64,000 bases of DNA from Mycolicibacterium frederiksbergense (GCF_029893345.1 NZ_JARXVE010000005.1:62001-126000); one strand, 5' to 3'. Numbered from the stretch's first letter, positions 25,899 through 35,475 are shown. Notes: a model not told the origin generated them from the letters alone. Numbers and translations are program-made.

Positions 25899-26837
25899 TC
25901 ACGGATGGATGAAACAGGCGACGTTGGCCCCGAGGAACTCGCGCAGCGACAGCGGCTCGCGGCCGATCAGTTCGCACAACCGATCGCCATCGGCCACCAC
26001 CGACGCGCCATTTGCCGACACCATCTGGCCGACCGCCGAAATATGCTGCGCCATCGCGTTATTGACGACTACACCACGCGACGAGTGCGCCAACGCCATG
26101 AGCTCATCGCGCCAGTCATCCCGGGTGACCGCCCGGTAGTCAACCGGTCTGCCGGTCAGATCGCCCAGCAGGCCGGCGATCTCGGTGTGGTTGAAATCCT
26201 CCGATCCCGCAATGTTGGCCACCGGAGCATCGAAGCGCTCGGGATGCTGCAACGCCGACACCCCCAGCTCCGCCGCGTCACAACCGCTAATCCACCCGAT
26301 CCGGCCGGCGCCGAAGGAATTCCGGATCATCCCCTCATCGCGAACCGAATTCGCATGCAGGACCAAGATGTTCTCGTGAAACAGAGCTACCACCCGCAAG
26401 ATCAGCAAATCGATCCCCGCCCACTCAAGCACCTGCTCGGCGAGCCATTGGGCCCGGCCGAGGTGGCTAGGGCTCTTCGGGTGCGCAGGCCCCATCGACA
26501 TCACCACTGTGCGGGGACGGCGTCCGACCTCACCCGCGGCGGCGGCGTAATTGGCTGCCGCATCGACGATTCCGTCATCGATGGGGTAGGTGAAAAACAC
26601 CCGGTCGACGTCGGCGAGGGCCGGCACCAGGGTACGGCGGTCATGCAGATCCCCCACCACGACCTCGGCACCGAGTTCTTCCAACCGCTCCGTCCGCTCA
26701 CCGAGGCTGCGGGCCAGCACCCGGACCGCCTGGCCCTGCTCACGAAGCCGCCGCACCAGGTGCTCCCCCGTGTTGCCGTGCCTGCCGGTCGCACCGAATA
26801 CCAGGACGGGATGATCGGACCGGGCTTCCGAGATCAC
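25899..26837 (-). CDS. NmrA-like NAD(P)-binding protein
   Basis: This 312-residue protein has a Rossmann motif VFGATGRHGNTGEHLVRRL, VVGDLHDRRTLVPAL and VDRVFFTYPIDDG, the pattern of NmrA/QOR2-type proteins that bind NAD(P) and either reduce quinones or sense nucleotides. A C-terminal cap follows. The start GTG 26837 overlaps the stop of the upstream MDR reductase gene by four bases (GTGA), so the two are translationally coupled. It lies six bases from the convergent Rrf2 stop. The natural partner is the MDR reductase. Confidence 0.82.
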   Translation of the reverse strand: MISEARSDHPVLVFGATGRHGNTGEHLVRRLREQGQAVRVLARSLGERTERLEELGAEVVVGDLHDRRTLVPALADVDRVFFTYPIDDGIVDAAANYAAAAGEVGRRPRTVVMSMGPAHPKSPSHLGRAQWLAEQVLEWAGIDLLILRVVALFHENILVLHANSVRDEGMIRNSFGAGRIGWISGCDAAELGVSALQHPERFDAPVANIAGSEDFNHTEIAGLLGDLTGRPVDYRAVTRDDWRDELMALAHSSRGVVVNNAMAQHISAVGQMVSANGASVVADGDRLCELIGREPLSLREFLGANVACFIHP

Positions 26838-27847
26838 GCCGCGTGCTCCTTCGACGGCTGGGACAGATCACCGAACGTGAACAGCACCTTGCCGGCCCGC
26901 TGCGACGCCTGCGCATGGGCAAACGCGGCACCGAACTGCTCGATGGGGTAGGTCGCTTCGACGGGTGTCACCAACTCCTTCCCCGCGACCAGACGTGCCA
27001 GAAATTGCAGTGTCGCGACGATTTCGGCGCGCGGCGCACGCGCGTACCAGTTGCCCAGCCAGAAGCCGGTATGCCGAACCTCGCGGGTGAACAGGTCGGC
27101 CGGGGTCGGCCCCACCGGCGGCGCGGTCAACGTTCCATAGGTCACCACCGTTCCACCGAATCCCAGTGCTCCGATGAGTTCGGCCGCACTCGTTCCGCCC
27201 AGCGGATCGAGGACCAGGCCCAGTCGCGCGCCGCCAAGTTCACCGGCGATATCGGCGGCGAGGTCAGGTCCGCTGACCAATACCGCGTCACCTCCGGCGC
27301 TTCGCACCTCCTCAGCCGCCTCCTCGCGACGCACCAGGTTTAGCGTCTTGAGGCCGCGACGCCGGGCCAGCGCTATCACGTGGCGCCCGACCGCCGAGTT
27401 CGCCGCAGTCTGGCCGACCCAGTCCCCGATCTGCAGCCCGACGCCCTGCAACAGCAGGTGCGCCGTGACCGGGTTGATCGTCAACATCGCCAACTGAAGT
27501 GGGTCATCCCCCGGGACCTCGACAACGTCGTCACGGTCGGCGACGACCATGTCCGACCAGGTGCCGTAGGTGTAGGTCGGCAGCACGATCACCCGCTTGC
27601 CGACGAGAGCGTCGTCGACCTCGGCTCCGACCGCGGCGACGATGCCGACGCCCTCGGCGCCCACCGCCGCGGGCAACTGCGGTCGGGCCAGGTAGCGCCC
27701 TTGGATGAGCAACAGATCGGACGGGTTGATGGCCGCCGCCTCGATCCGCACAACCACCTCGCGCGGGCCGGGGGCACGGTCGGGTGCATCAGCCAGCGCG
27801 ACCGAATCCTCGGGAGCGCCGAACTGGGACAGCTTCAGGTACGACAC
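26834..27847 (-). CDS. zinc-independent MDR oxidoreductase (quinone/enoyl reductase type)
   Basis: This 337-residue medium-chain dehydrogenase/reductase has the GroES-like start (AAAINPSDLLLIQGRY), GAEGVGIVAAVGAEV, INPVTAHLLLQ, the nucleotide segment QTAANSAVGRHVIALA (the mitochondrial enoyl-thioester reductase/quinone reductase variant) and a C-terminal GKVLFTF. The structural and catalytic zinc cysteines are missing, so an NADPH-dependent double-bond or quinone reductase is likely. It is first in a two-gene unit with the NmrA-like gene; a 44-bp dyad lies 16 bp upstream. Confidence 0.86.
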   Translation of the reverse strand: MSYLKLSQFGAPEDSVALADAPDRAPGPREVVVRIEAAAINPSDLLLIQGRYLARPQLPAAVGAEGVGIVAAVGAEVDDALVGKRVIVLPTYTYGTWSDMVVADRDDVVEVPGDDPLQLAMLTINPVTAHLLLQGVGLQIGDWVGQTAANSAVGRHVIALARRRGLKTLNLVRREEAAEEVRSAGGDAVLVSGPDLAADIAGELGGARLGLVLDPLGGTSAAELIGALGFGGTVVTYGTLTAPPVGPTPADLFTREVRHTGFWLGNWYARAPRAEIVATLQFLARLVAGKELVTPVEATYPIEQFGAAFAHAQASQRAGKVLFTFGDLSQPSKEHAA

Positions 27848-27862
27848 GGGTCCTCCTCGTAG

Positions 27863-27906
27863 GCATATGCATCTGGGTATATATCACTATACTCAGGTGG
27901 ATATGC
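27863..27906. promoter_or_regulatory. 44-bp imperfect dyad upstream of the MDR reductase
   Basis: A 19-bp arm (27863-27881, GCATATGCATC...GTATA) and a second 19-bp arm (27888-27906, TATAC...GATATGC) match as inverted repeats at 16 of 19 positions, with a 6-bp centre. The region is AT-rich and would cover the promoter. The GTATA/TATAC core resembles HxlR- or MarR-type sites, but no such regulator gene is adjacent. Confidence 0.6.
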
Positions 27907-27942
27907 CGCAGGCAACGCCGTATCCACGACACTGACGCAGTC

Positions 27943-29097
27943 TCAGATGTCGATGCCGCCGCGGGCGACCAACTGCTTGGCGATCACGTTGCGCTGAATC
28001 TCGTTGGTGCCCTCGCCGACGATCATCAACGGCGCATCACGAAAGTAGCGCTCCACGTCGTATTCGGTGGAGTAACCGTAGCCACCGTGGATGCGCACCG
28101 CGTCCAGCGCGATCTGCATCGCGGTTTCCGATGCGAACAGCTTGGCCATCCCGGCCTCCATGTCGCAGCGCTGGCCCGCGTCGAACTTCTCCGCCGCACC
28201 GAGCAGCAGCGAGCGCGCGGCATAGAGCTTGGTCCCCATGTCCGCCAACATGTTTCCCACCGACTGGTGCTGCCAGATCGGCTTGCCGAAGCTCTCCCGG
28301 TCCTGGGCGTACTGCAACGCGTCGTCAAAGGCCGCGCGCGCCACGCCGGTGGCCCGGGCCGCCACCTGCAGCCGGCCCACCTCCAGGCCCTTCATCATCT
28401 GCGCGAACCCGCGGCCCTCCTCGGTACCGAGCAGCGCATCGGCCGGTACCCGGGCGTCGGTGAAGTTCAGCTCGCAACTCTCCACGCCCTTGTAACCCAA
28501 TTTGGGCAGATCCTTGGAGATCTCGAACCCCGCCACCTTCTCCACCAGCAGGATCGACACCCCCCGATGGGCCGGCTGGGCCTCCGGATCGGTCTTGCAC
28601 AGCAGCGCCACCAGGCCCGAGCGCCGGGCGTTGGAGATCCAGGTCTTGGACCCGTTGATCACATACCCGTCGCCGTCCGGGCGGGCCACGGTGCGCATGG
28701 CCTGCAGGTCCGAGCCCCCGCCGGGTTCGGTCAGCGCCATCGTGGCACGCAATTCGCCGGTGGCCATCCGCGGCAGATACCTCTGCTTCTGTTCCTCGGT
28801 GCCGAAGAGCAACAACAGCTTCGAGACCACGGTGTGCCCACCCATCGCCCCGGCCAGGCTCATCCAGCCTCGAGCCAGCTCCTCGGTGACCCGCACGTAG
28901 CACGGCATCGAGACCGCGCCGAAGCCGTAGGGCTCGGGAATGGCCAACCCGAAGATGCCGATCTGCTTCATCGTCTCGATCAGCCCGTCGGGATAGGTGT
29001 TGGCGTGCTCCAACTCCCGCACCACCGGACGAACCTGCTTGTCCACGAAAACGCGGACCGTCTCGACGATGGACTGTTCTTCGGCCGTCAGGTTCAT
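27943..29097 (-). CDS. acyl-CoA dehydrogenase
   Basis: This 384-residue FAD enzyme makes an alpha-beta double bond in an acyl-CoA. It shows ATMALTEPGGGSDLQAM (FAD/substrate loop), GSKTWISNARRSG, RESFGKPIWQHQSVGNMLADM and the C-terminal IHGGYGYSTEYDVERYFRDAP, LMIVGEGTNEIQR. The length is normal for the family. ATG 29097 is chosen because GAGGAGGCTCCCG precedes it; the frame extends upstream into the aminotransferase gene. It follows that gene by 73 bp on the same strand, so it may belong to the catabolic operon or be separate. Confidence 0.92.
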   Translation of the reverse strand: MNLTAEEQSIVETVRVFVDKQVRPVVRELEHANTYPDGLIETMKQIGIFGLAIPEPYGFGAVSMPCYVRVTEELARGWMSLAGAMGGHTVVSKLLLLFGTEEQKQRYLPRMATGELRATMALTEPGGGSDLQAMRTVARPDGDGYVINGSKTWISNARRSGLVALLCKTDPEAQPAHRGVSILLVEKVAGFEISKDLPKLGYKGVESCELNFTDARVPADALLGTEEGRGFAQMMKGLEVGRLQVAARATGVARAAFDDALQYAQDRESFGKPIWQHQSVGNMLADMGTKLYAARSLLLGAAEKFDAGQRCDMEAGMAKLFASETAMQIALDAVRIHGGYGYSTEYDVERYFRDAPLMIVGEGTNEIQRNVIAKQLVARGGIDI

Positions 29098-29170
29098 CGG
29101 GAGCCTCCTCGGTGTGACTTCCGAAGATAATCCGTCGTCGGCGCGGCCCGTCAGTCCCGTACGGCCAATC

Positions 29171-30502
29171 TCAGCGGGCGCCGAGGATGTCGTCGAGCTC
29201 CGTGAGGAGCTGATCGGCATGTGCCGCGCCGAACGGGAGCGGTGGCCGGATCTTCAGCACGTTCTCGAAGGGCCCGGACGCGCTGATCAGGATCCGCCGC
29301 GAACGCAGCTCATTGACGATCCAGGACGCTGTCGCGGGATCGGGATTCTTGGTGTCCCGGTCTGTCACCAACTCCACCGCGACAAAAAGACCGCTACCCC
29401 GAACGTCGCCGATTTCGGCATGCCGGCCCGCGAGTTCGGTCAATCCGTGCAGTAGCTGCCGGCCGACCTCCCTGGCATTTTCCAGCAATCCGTCGGCCTC
29501 GATCACGTCGAGCACCGCCGTGGCGGCGGCGATGCTGACCGGATTTCCACCGAAGGTGTTGAAATACCGTATATCTCGCCCGAAGCGCGCCATGACGTTG
29601 TCCCGCCCCACCAATGCGGCGATCGGGATGCCGTTCCCCATGGGCTTGCCCAAGACCACGAGATCCGGTTGCAGCGTGTGACGTTCGAAGCCCCACCAGC
29701 CCGATCCGAGCCGGCCGAAACCTGGCTGCACCTCGTCGGCGATCCACAAGCCGCCCGCGGCGCGCACCGCCGCAGCGGCCGGCGCCAGGAAGCCCGCCGG
29801 GTCGGCCTGGACCCCATCGCTGGACAGGATGGAGTCGACGATCAACCCGGCGAATCCGACACCCCGTTCCTGAAGTGTCGAAATGGCATCGCGCACACGG
29901 TCGGCGAACTCCTGCCCCGCGGTATGCGGGTCTTGACGGTAGGTGTCGGGAGGCGCGACCAGCACCACGTTGGGCCCGATCGGATTGTTGGGACCAAGGC
30001 TTGGCGAGATCTCCGCCGCCGCCGCGGTGGTGCCGTGGTAGGCGTGCGAGGTGCAGATGATTCCGGCGGAACCGGTCTCATAACGGGCCACCCGCAGGGC
30101 GAGATCGACCGCCTCACTGCCGGTGCAGGTGTACACGACCTTGCTCAATTCCGGCCCGAACAACGCCAGCAGACGTTCGGAGTAGGCGATCACCGGCTCG
30201 GTCAGGTAACGGGTGTGGGTGTTGAGGACACCCAGTTGTTCACTCACCAGGCGTTGCACATGCGGATGGCTGTGACCGACCGCGGGCACGTTGTTGTACA
30301 CGTCGAGATACTGATTGCCGTTCGGGTCGTACAGCCACACCCCCTCGCCCCGGGCCGCGACAATCGGTTCTCGATAGAACAGGCGGTAACTGGGTGACAA
30401 CACCGCATCGCGCCGGCCGATGAGGGTCCGTGCGTCAGGGTCGAGCTCATCGAGCGCCGACCCGTCGAACGCGTTCGCCATATGCATAGTCTTCGAATTC
30501 AC
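29171..30502 (-). CDS. class-III PLP enzyme (aminotransferase/phospho-lyase type), active-site intact
   Basis: This 443-residue PLP-dependent enzyme has the full active site: TGSEAVDLALRVAR (phosphate-binding loop), SHAYHGTT (ring-stacking Tyr), IADEVQPGFGR (cofactor Asp) and VVLGKPMGNG with Schiff-base Lys at about residue 286. It is closest in pattern to the AGXT2L group, whose members include phosphoethanolamine and 5-phosphohydroxylysine phospho-lyases as well as transaminases. The start is GTG 30502 (GGAG five bases upstream) or ATG 30487. It is the last catabolic gene in the operon with pxp-like genes and the ABC importer. Confidence 0.88.
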   Translation of the reverse strand: MNSKTMHMANAFDGSALDELDPDARTLIGRRDAVLSPSYRLFYREPIVAARGEGVWLYDPNGNQYLDVYNNVPAVGHSHPHVQRLVSEQLGVLNTHTRYLTEPVIAYSERLLALFGPELSKVVYTCTGSEAVDLALRVARYETGSAGIICTSHAYHGTTAAAAEISPSLGPNNPIGPNVVLVAPPDTYRQDPHTAGQEFADRVRDAISTLQERGVGFAGLIVDSILSSDGVQADPAGFLAPAAAAVRAAGGLWIADEVQPGFGRLGSGWWGFERHTLQPDLVVLGKPMGNGIPIAALVGRDNVMARFGRDIRYFNTFGGNPVSIAAATAVLDVIEADGLLENAREVGRQLLHGLTELAGRHAEIGDVRGSGLFVAVELVTDRDTKNPDPATASWIVNELRSRRILISASGPFENVLKIRPPLPFGAAHADQLLTELDDILGAR

Positions 30503-30548
30503 CACTACTCCAGGTATTTTGAGCCGTCAGTCAGTTCTTCGACCGCGA

Positions 30549-31526
30549 TCAGACCAGCATCGCCGCCCGGTACAGTGCCGAGATCGCGGTGTCGCGAGCA
30601 CGTCGGGCGGCCAGCGCCGTGTCGATGTCGACTTCCTCGAGCCGCACGGTGTTGGGCGCCTGCAGCTGAGCGAGCCGATCGATATCGACGCCGATCACCG
30701 TTCCCACCGTCGCGTACCCGCCACCCGTGACGCCGTCGCGGAGCAGGCAGATCAGTTCCTCACCGCCGGGCACCTGAATGGATCCGACCGGATATCCGAG
30801 ATCCACCACATTGCTCGGATCGTCACCGGCACCGAACGGCGCGGGCCGGTCGATGAACTCCAGCGCCGGACCGCTCAGTCGGTAACCGACCCGGTTGGCC
30901 TCGGTCCCGACGGTGAAATCGGCGGAGAGCATCTTGTCGATGCTCTCGGGGGTGAACCGGTAGCTGCACAGACCGAGCATCATCCGGATGGTCTGGTGTT
31001 CGGCGAGGTCGGGCCGAAGGTCCTCGGGCACAGCGTATCCGAGCCGAGGATAGGGTCCGAACTCGTCGGCCGATGCGAGCACGTCACCGGCCCGCAGTTC
31101 ACGCCCGTCGACACCACCGATACCGGACTGCACATACGTCGAACGGCTGCCCATCACGACGGGGGTACCGATGCCGCCACGCACCGCAAGGTAATTCCGG
31201 GCCCCGCGCAGCGCGGGACCGACCGCCAGCACCTGGCCCGCGCGTACCGGCAGGGTCGTCCACGTCGGCATCGCAACGCCATCCAACCGGAGGTCGACAT
31301 CGGCGCCCGTCACCGCGACGACGGTGTCGCGACGGAAATGCAGTGTGGGACCGACGAACACCGACTCCAGCGTGGCCGCCACCGAGTCGTTGCCCACCAA
31401 CGCATTCGCGGCGTGATGGGAGAAGTAGTCCATCGGCCCGGACGGCGGCAGGCCGATCGCGAAGTAGCCCGGCCGCCCGGAGTCCTGCACCAAGGTCTGC
31501 AACCCCGGCACGACAACGTCAAGCAT
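30549..31526 (-). CDS. pxpC: PxpC-like subunit (5-oxoprolinase/urea amidolyase family, biotin-dependent carboxyltransferase-like)
   Basis: This 325-residue protein is the KipA/PxpC-type subunit. It begins VVVPGLQTLVQDSGRPGYFAIGLPPSGPMD, the family signature, followed by NALVGNDSVAATLE and later GYPVGSIQVPGGEELICLLRDGVTGGGYATVG. With PxpA and PxpB it forms an ATP-dependent complex that opens 5-oxoproline to glutamate; relatives act on other lactams. ATG 31526 overlaps the PxpB stop by eight bases. The true substrate may not be 5-oxoproline, given the transporter and kinase/lyase neighbours. Confidence 0.88.
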   Translation of the reverse strand: MLDVVVPGLQTLVQDSGRPGYFAIGLPPSGPMDYFSHHAANALVGNDSVAATLESVFVGPTLHFRRDTVVAVTGADVDLRLDGVAMPTWTTLPVRAGQVLAVGPALRGARNYLAVRGGIGTPVVMGSRSTYVQSGIGGVDGRELRAGDVLASADEFGPYPRLGYAVPEDLRPDLAEHQTIRMMLGLCSYRFTPESIDKMLSADFTVGTEANRVGYRLSGPALEFIDRPAPFGAGDDPSNVVDLGYPVGSIQVPGGEELICLLRDGVTGGGYATVGTVIGVDIDRLAQLQAPNTVRLEEVDIDTALAARRARDTAISALYRAAMLV

Positions 31527-32412
31527 GGCGCAACTCCCCGAGCAGTGCGTCGTTGTAGGCGAGGGGATCCCGCAGGAAGGTGGCGAGCGGGAACTCCACC
31601 GGTGCCCGCCGGTAGCGGTACGACTTGTCGGCAACCTCCCGCTCGATGGCGTCGTACTCGTCGCGGTCGATCGGCCGGTACTTGACGATCAATCCGGCAC
31701 GGGCCAGAACCGCGTCCTCGGCGAAGTCCGGCAGATCCCGGGCCAGATTGAACACCGGGGTGGGCGCGCGGCCGATCAACTGGTAACCGCCGGCGCCGCG
31801 AGCCGGGTAGATCGTGGCGAACGCACCCCCGTGCCCGAGCGCCCGTTCCGGGGTGTCGGTGCGGGGCCGCACGTACTTCGGTGCCTGCAAATGCATCTCG
31901 TCCGGCACCAACTGCATCGACTCGGCATTGCCCGGGACGAAGCACATGAACGTGACGATGAACGGGTTACCCGAATGCGCCGCAACAAATTCGTCGATCG
32001 ATCCGAACCCGTTGATCCGGGTGATGTATTCGAGATCGGTCTCGGTGCTGGACTGATGTCGATCCCGGAACTTCATCACGGTTTCGGTGGTCCAGGGATC
32101 CTGGTAGAAGATCGGCACCTCGAGTATCTCCGTGCCGAGTACGACGTCGGAGGTATCGACGAAACGTCGATGCTGATCGACGACGGCATCCCACAGGGAC
32201 CGGGGATCGCACCGATCGGGGTCGACCCGCACCATGTAGCTCGCGTTGGACGGACAGATGTCGATGACGCCGTCACACTTGAGGCCGTTGAGCGCCTCGG
32301 TGATCGCCAGGATCCGCAGCGCGCCCGACAGCGACATGTGCTCGGTGAGTTCGACGAACACGAACTCCTCACCACCGAAGCTCAGCCGCGACCCGTCTGG
32401 CAGCGTTTTCAC
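31519..32412 (-). CDS. pxpB: PxpB-like subunit (KipI-type)
   Basis: This 297-residue protein belongs to the allophanate hydrolase subunit 1/KipI family. Visible marks are FGGEEFVFVELTEHMSL near the start, a central FIVTFMCFVPGNAESM, and the cyclophilin-like GHGGAFATIYPARGAGGYQLIGRAP. Typical PxpB is about 220 residues; this one is longer by a middle insertion (VVLGTEILEVPIFYQDPWTT and following). GTG 32412 overlaps the PxpA stop by four bases (GTGA), a coupled start. It acts in complex with the PxpC-like subunit. Confidence 0.85.
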   Translation of the reverse strand: MKTLPDGSRLSFGGEEFVFVELTEHMSLSGALRILAITEALNGLKCDGVIDICPSNASYMVRVDPDRCDPRSLWDAVVDQHRRFVDTSDVVLGTEILEVPIFYQDPWTTETVMKFRDRHQSSTETDLEYITRINGFGSIDEFVAAHSGNPFIVTFMCFVPGNAESMQLVPDEMHLQAPKYVRPRTDTPERALGHGGAFATIYPARGAGGYQLIGRAPTPVFNLARDLPDFAEDAVLARAGLIVKYRPIDRDEYDAIEREVADKSYRYRRAPVEFPLATFLRDPLAYNDALLGELRHA

Positions 32413-33170
32413 CGATCGTCCTCGAACACCGAGCGGACCTGCACATCGTTGTCGGCCAGTAGCCGCCGGATCGCCTTGGCCACCGCCACCACGTTCGGCC
32501 GGTCGCCGTGCACACACACCGACTGCACGGGCATCGCGATCTCGCGGCCCGACACCGTCAACACCGAACCCCGCGCCATACGAAGCGCCTGCTGCGCAAC
32601 AGCTTCCGGATCGCGTTCTTGCGGCCGGGGCTCGATGATGTTGCGACCGCCCTCGTCGAAGTCGAGGTCGGCGGCATTGTCGGCGATCACCGGCAGGCCC
32701 GCGGCCCGCAACGCGTCAGTACCCGGCCCGGGCGCCAACCACATCGGGATGCCCGGCTGCAGATCCTGCAGCGCCCGGCCGATGGCCACCGCACGGCGTG
32801 GGTTTGCCGCGATCGAACCGTAGAACGCACCGTGCGGTTTGACGTGACTGAGGGTGACGCCGAACCGGCTGGCGACCCCGATCAGGGCGCCTACCTGGTA
32901 CAGCACGTAGTCGACCGCGTCGCTGTCGTCGATCACGATCGGCCGCCGGCCGAAGCCCAACAGGTCGGGATAACCCGGGTGCGCACCGATGTTCACCCCG
33001 GCCGCAGCGGCGACCTCGACAGCACGGTGCATTGTCACCGGATCACCCGCGTGCCAGCCGCATGCCACGTTGACCGTCGTGACCAGCCCGACCAATTCAG
33101 CGTCCGCACCCAGGTGCCACCGACCGAAGCTCTCGGCGATGTCGGCGTTGATGTCGATTCGATTGGTCAC
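32409..33170 (-). CDS. pxpA: PxpA-like subunit (LamB/YcsF family)
   Basis: This 253-residue LamB/YcsF-type subunit shows INADIAESFGRWHLGADAE, TTVNVACGWHAGDPVTMHRAV, GVNIGAHPGYPDLLGFGRR and LSHVKPHGAFYGSI, then CVHGDRPNVV near the end. These are the family's metal/substrate motifs. Small changes (NVACGWHAGDP where many have NIACGFHAGDP) fit a divergent subfamily. GTG 33170 follows GAGGACACG and starts seven bases after the stop of the binding-protein gene, so it is in the same operon. Confidence 0.9.
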   Translation of the reverse strand: MTNRIDINADIAESFGRWHLGADAELVGLVTTVNVACGWHAGDPVTMHRAVEVAAAAGVNIGAHPGYPDLLGFGRRPIVIDDSDAVDYVLYQVGALIGVASRFGVTLSHVKPHGAFYGSIAANPRRAVAIGRALQDLQPGIPMWLAPGPGTDALRAAGLPVIADNAADLDFDEGGRNIIEPRPQERDPEAVAQQALRMARGSVLTVSGREIAMPVQSVCVHGDRPNVVAVAKAIRRLLADNDVQVRSVFEDDR

Positions 33171-33177
33171 CGTGTCC

Positions 33178-34416
33178 TCATTCCTGTTCCTGCACACAAC
33201 CGGGCAGCCCCGCGGGGTTCTGCTGGTCGTCAACCGTGCCTTCGCGCCACCCGGCATCGCACTTGCCCCGGGTGAAGACCCTGCGCCACTCGGGCTGCGC
33301 GAACGCCGAGACGTCGCCGAGCGGTGTCAGCTCCGCCATCGGAGCCCCGGTCCGTGCCGCCGCCAGCGAACTCTGCGGCAACAGATCCTTCTGGAAGATC
33401 TCCGTCACGAGAGTGTCGGATTCGTTCGGGAAGAAATTGCACCCGTCGACGAATTCGTTTCCTGGACACGGCTTTGCCGTTTCGGTGGTCACCCACGGCA
33501 GCGGCATCTCGATATCGTGGGGCACCGAATCCGGGCCGTGTTCGAGAATCCTGAGTCCGATGCGCATCGCGACACCGGCCTGGGCGGGCGGGGATCCCGA
33601 CGAGACACCCGGCCAGCCCTCACTGAGCATCTTGCGGAAGTAGTTGCCGTTCTCCCCCGTGACCGGGACCTTCTTGCCCGCCGCCTGTAGCGCTTTGATC
33701 ACTCCGACCTCGCCGTCCTGCGACCATATGCCGTCGATATCGGGGTGGGCCGCCAGCGCTTTGGCGGTCTCCTGCTGGCTGACCGCCGAATCCCATTTGC
33801 CGTAGTACTCGGCGACGACGGTGATCCCGGGATACCGGTCGAAGACCGCCTTGGCCGTGTCGTAGTGAACCTGGTCCGTCGAGGTACCAGGGACTCCACG
33901 GTTCATGAAGATCCTGCCCTTACCGCCCAACAGCTGAGCCAGGGCCTCGGCGGTCTGCGCACCGAAGAAGGCGTCGCGCGGCTGATCGGCTTTCGCGCCG
34001 GTGATGAACGCCACGTTGTACGCGCAGGGCTCACGGACGGTCGAGTCGTACACCACGAACGTCACGCCCCGGTCACAGCCCTGGCGGATCGTCGGAGACA
34101 ACGCCGTCGGCGAGATCGGGTACAACACCACGAGTTTCGCCTTGGCCGCGATCATGGACTGCAGATCGGAGATCTGCTTCTGGATGTCTGTCCCCGAGAT
34201 CTGCTTCTTGACAAGATACTTTCCCGAGTTCAGCGGCGAGTTCGCGACAGCCAGAGCCAGATTGGCCGCCTCGTCCTGCCAGTTGTTGCCGCTGTAGCTC
34301 AGGTTGAGAAAGATCTTGTCCTTGCCCGCGTCCTGCTCGCTGCAAGCGGTCAGCGCGAACGCGGTGACCGCGGCCAACACTGCCGCACCGCACTTGGCGA
34401 CGGTTCGTAGTTTCAT
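33178..34416 (-). CDS. sugar-type ABC transporter substrate-binding lipoprotein
   Basis: This 412-residue protein has a lipoprotein signal peptide (AAVLAAVTAFALTAC, lipobox Cys at residue 25) and a periplasmic-binding-protein type 1 fold: LNLSYSGNNWQDEAANLALAVA, KLVVLYPISPTALSPTI, VAFITGAKADQ, GGKGRIFMNRGVPGTSTDQVHYDT, DGIWSQDGEVGVIKALQAAGK. It captures the substrate outside the membrane for the two permeases. The C-terminal 80 residues are longer than usual for sugar-binding proteins. Despite the sugar-type name, related systems also bind purines, autoinducers and polyols. Confidence 0.9.
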   Translation of the reverse strand: MKLRTVAKCGAAVLAAVTAFALTACSEQDAGKDKIFLNLSYSGNNWQDEAANLALAVANSPLNSGKYLVKKQISGTDIQKQISDLQSMIAAKAKLVVLYPISPTALSPTIRQGCDRGVTFVVYDSTVREPCAYNVAFITGAKADQPRDAFFGAQTAEALAQLLGGKGRIFMNRGVPGTSTDQVHYDTAKAVFDRYPGITVVAEYYGKWDSAVSQQETAKALAAHPDIDGIWSQDGEVGVIKALQAAGKKVPVTGENGNYFRKMLSEGWPGVSSGSPPAQAGVAMRIGLRILEHGPDSVPHDIEMPLPWVTTETAKPCPGNEFVDGCNFFPNESDTLVTEIFQKDLLPQSSLAAARTGAPMAELTPLGDVSAFAQPEWRRVFTRGKCDAGWREGTVDDQQNPAGLPGCVQEQE

Positions 34417-34461
34417 CGTCTCGCTTGCCTATCATCGTCGGGGACACCGGTATTGGGCATG

Positions 34462-35475
34462 TCAACGCCTCCGGGTTGCGAATCGCGCTCCGATGAGCGC
34501 CAACACGATCACCGCTCCGTAGAGGATCTGTTTGTAGCCTTCGGGCAGACCGGTCGCACTGATGTCGATGCCGAGCAGGGTGAGCAGCAGGGCACCGGCC
34601 AGCGTCCCGCCGTACGACCCGGTGCCACCACGGATCGCGGCGCCGCCGACCACCACGGCCGCGATGCTGGGCAACAGCCACGGTTCACCGACGTTGAGGT
34701 CGGCGCCGGACGCGTAGCCCAGCAGCATCACCCCGGCCAGGCCGTACGCCGCACCGGCGACGCTGTACACGCCGACCGTCGCACGCTGGACGTCGACTCG
34801 TGCGTTGCGAGCCGCGGGGACACTGTTGCCCAGCGCGTAGGCACGCACCCCCAAGGTTGTGCGGTGCTGGATGAGCAGCCCGACGAGCGCCACCGCGACG
34901 AACATCCAGATTGCGACCGGCACTGCTAGGAAAGTGGTTTCCTGACGGAAAAGCGTTGCGAGGACATCGGGAGACCGCTGGGCAGGCGCACCGCGGGCCA
35001 TACCCAAAAGCACCGAGGCGAGGATGGTTCCCACCGCGAGTGTGACGATGAACGCCGGGAACCCCAACCTGCTCACCATCAGTCCATTGGCTGCCCCCAC
35101 CACCGCACAGGCCAGCAAGGCGGCAAGGATCGCCACCACGACCGGGAACCCGCCGGCGGACAGTGCACCGGTTATATACGCGCCGAGGGCTACTTGGGAG
35201 GCAACCGACAGATCGATGCCGCCGGTCAGGATCACCAGCCCCTGACCGAAGGCCACCACGGCCAAGAAGAGACCCAGGATCAGCACATTCACCACGAGCG
35301 AAGTCGAGGGGAAGCTCTCACTTGCCAAGCGCGACAACGGGAAAGATATCAGCAACAGCATCCACACCAGCACGGCCTGGTTGCGCCACCACTGGTTTCG
35401 TTCGCGCCGGGACGTGCCGGATTCAGGTTCGGTCCCCAGCGTGGCAGTGCTGCGATCAGCGGTACCGGTACTCAT
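34462..35475 (-). CDS. ABC transporter permease (RbsC-like)
   Basis: This 337-residue BPD_transp_2 permease has about eight to ten membrane helices. It contains the family motif VVAFGQGLVILTGGIDLSVASQVALGAY, AANGLMVSRLGFPAFIVTL and the ATPase-contact loop region RAYALGNSVPAARNARVDV, and ends VVVGGAAIRGGTGSYGGTLAGAL. Its ATG (35475) overlaps the stop of the second permease by four bases. The two permeases should form a heterodimer. Confidence 0.92.
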   Translation of the reverse strand: MSTGTADRSTATLGTEPESGTSRRERNQWWRNQAVLVWMLLLISFPLSRLASESFPSTSLVVNVLILGLFLAVVAFGQGLVILTGGIDLSVASQVALGAYITGALSAGGFPVVVAILAALLACAVVGAANGLMVSRLGFPAFIVTLAVGTILASVLLGMARGAPAQRSPDVLATLFRQETTFLAVPVAIWMFVAVALVGLLIQHRTTLGVRAYALGNSVPAARNARVDVQRATVGVYSVAGAAYGLAGVMLLGYASGADLNVGEPWLLPSIAAVVVGGAAIRGGTGSYGGTLAGALLLTLLGIDISATGLPEGYKQILYGAVIVLALIGARFATRRR

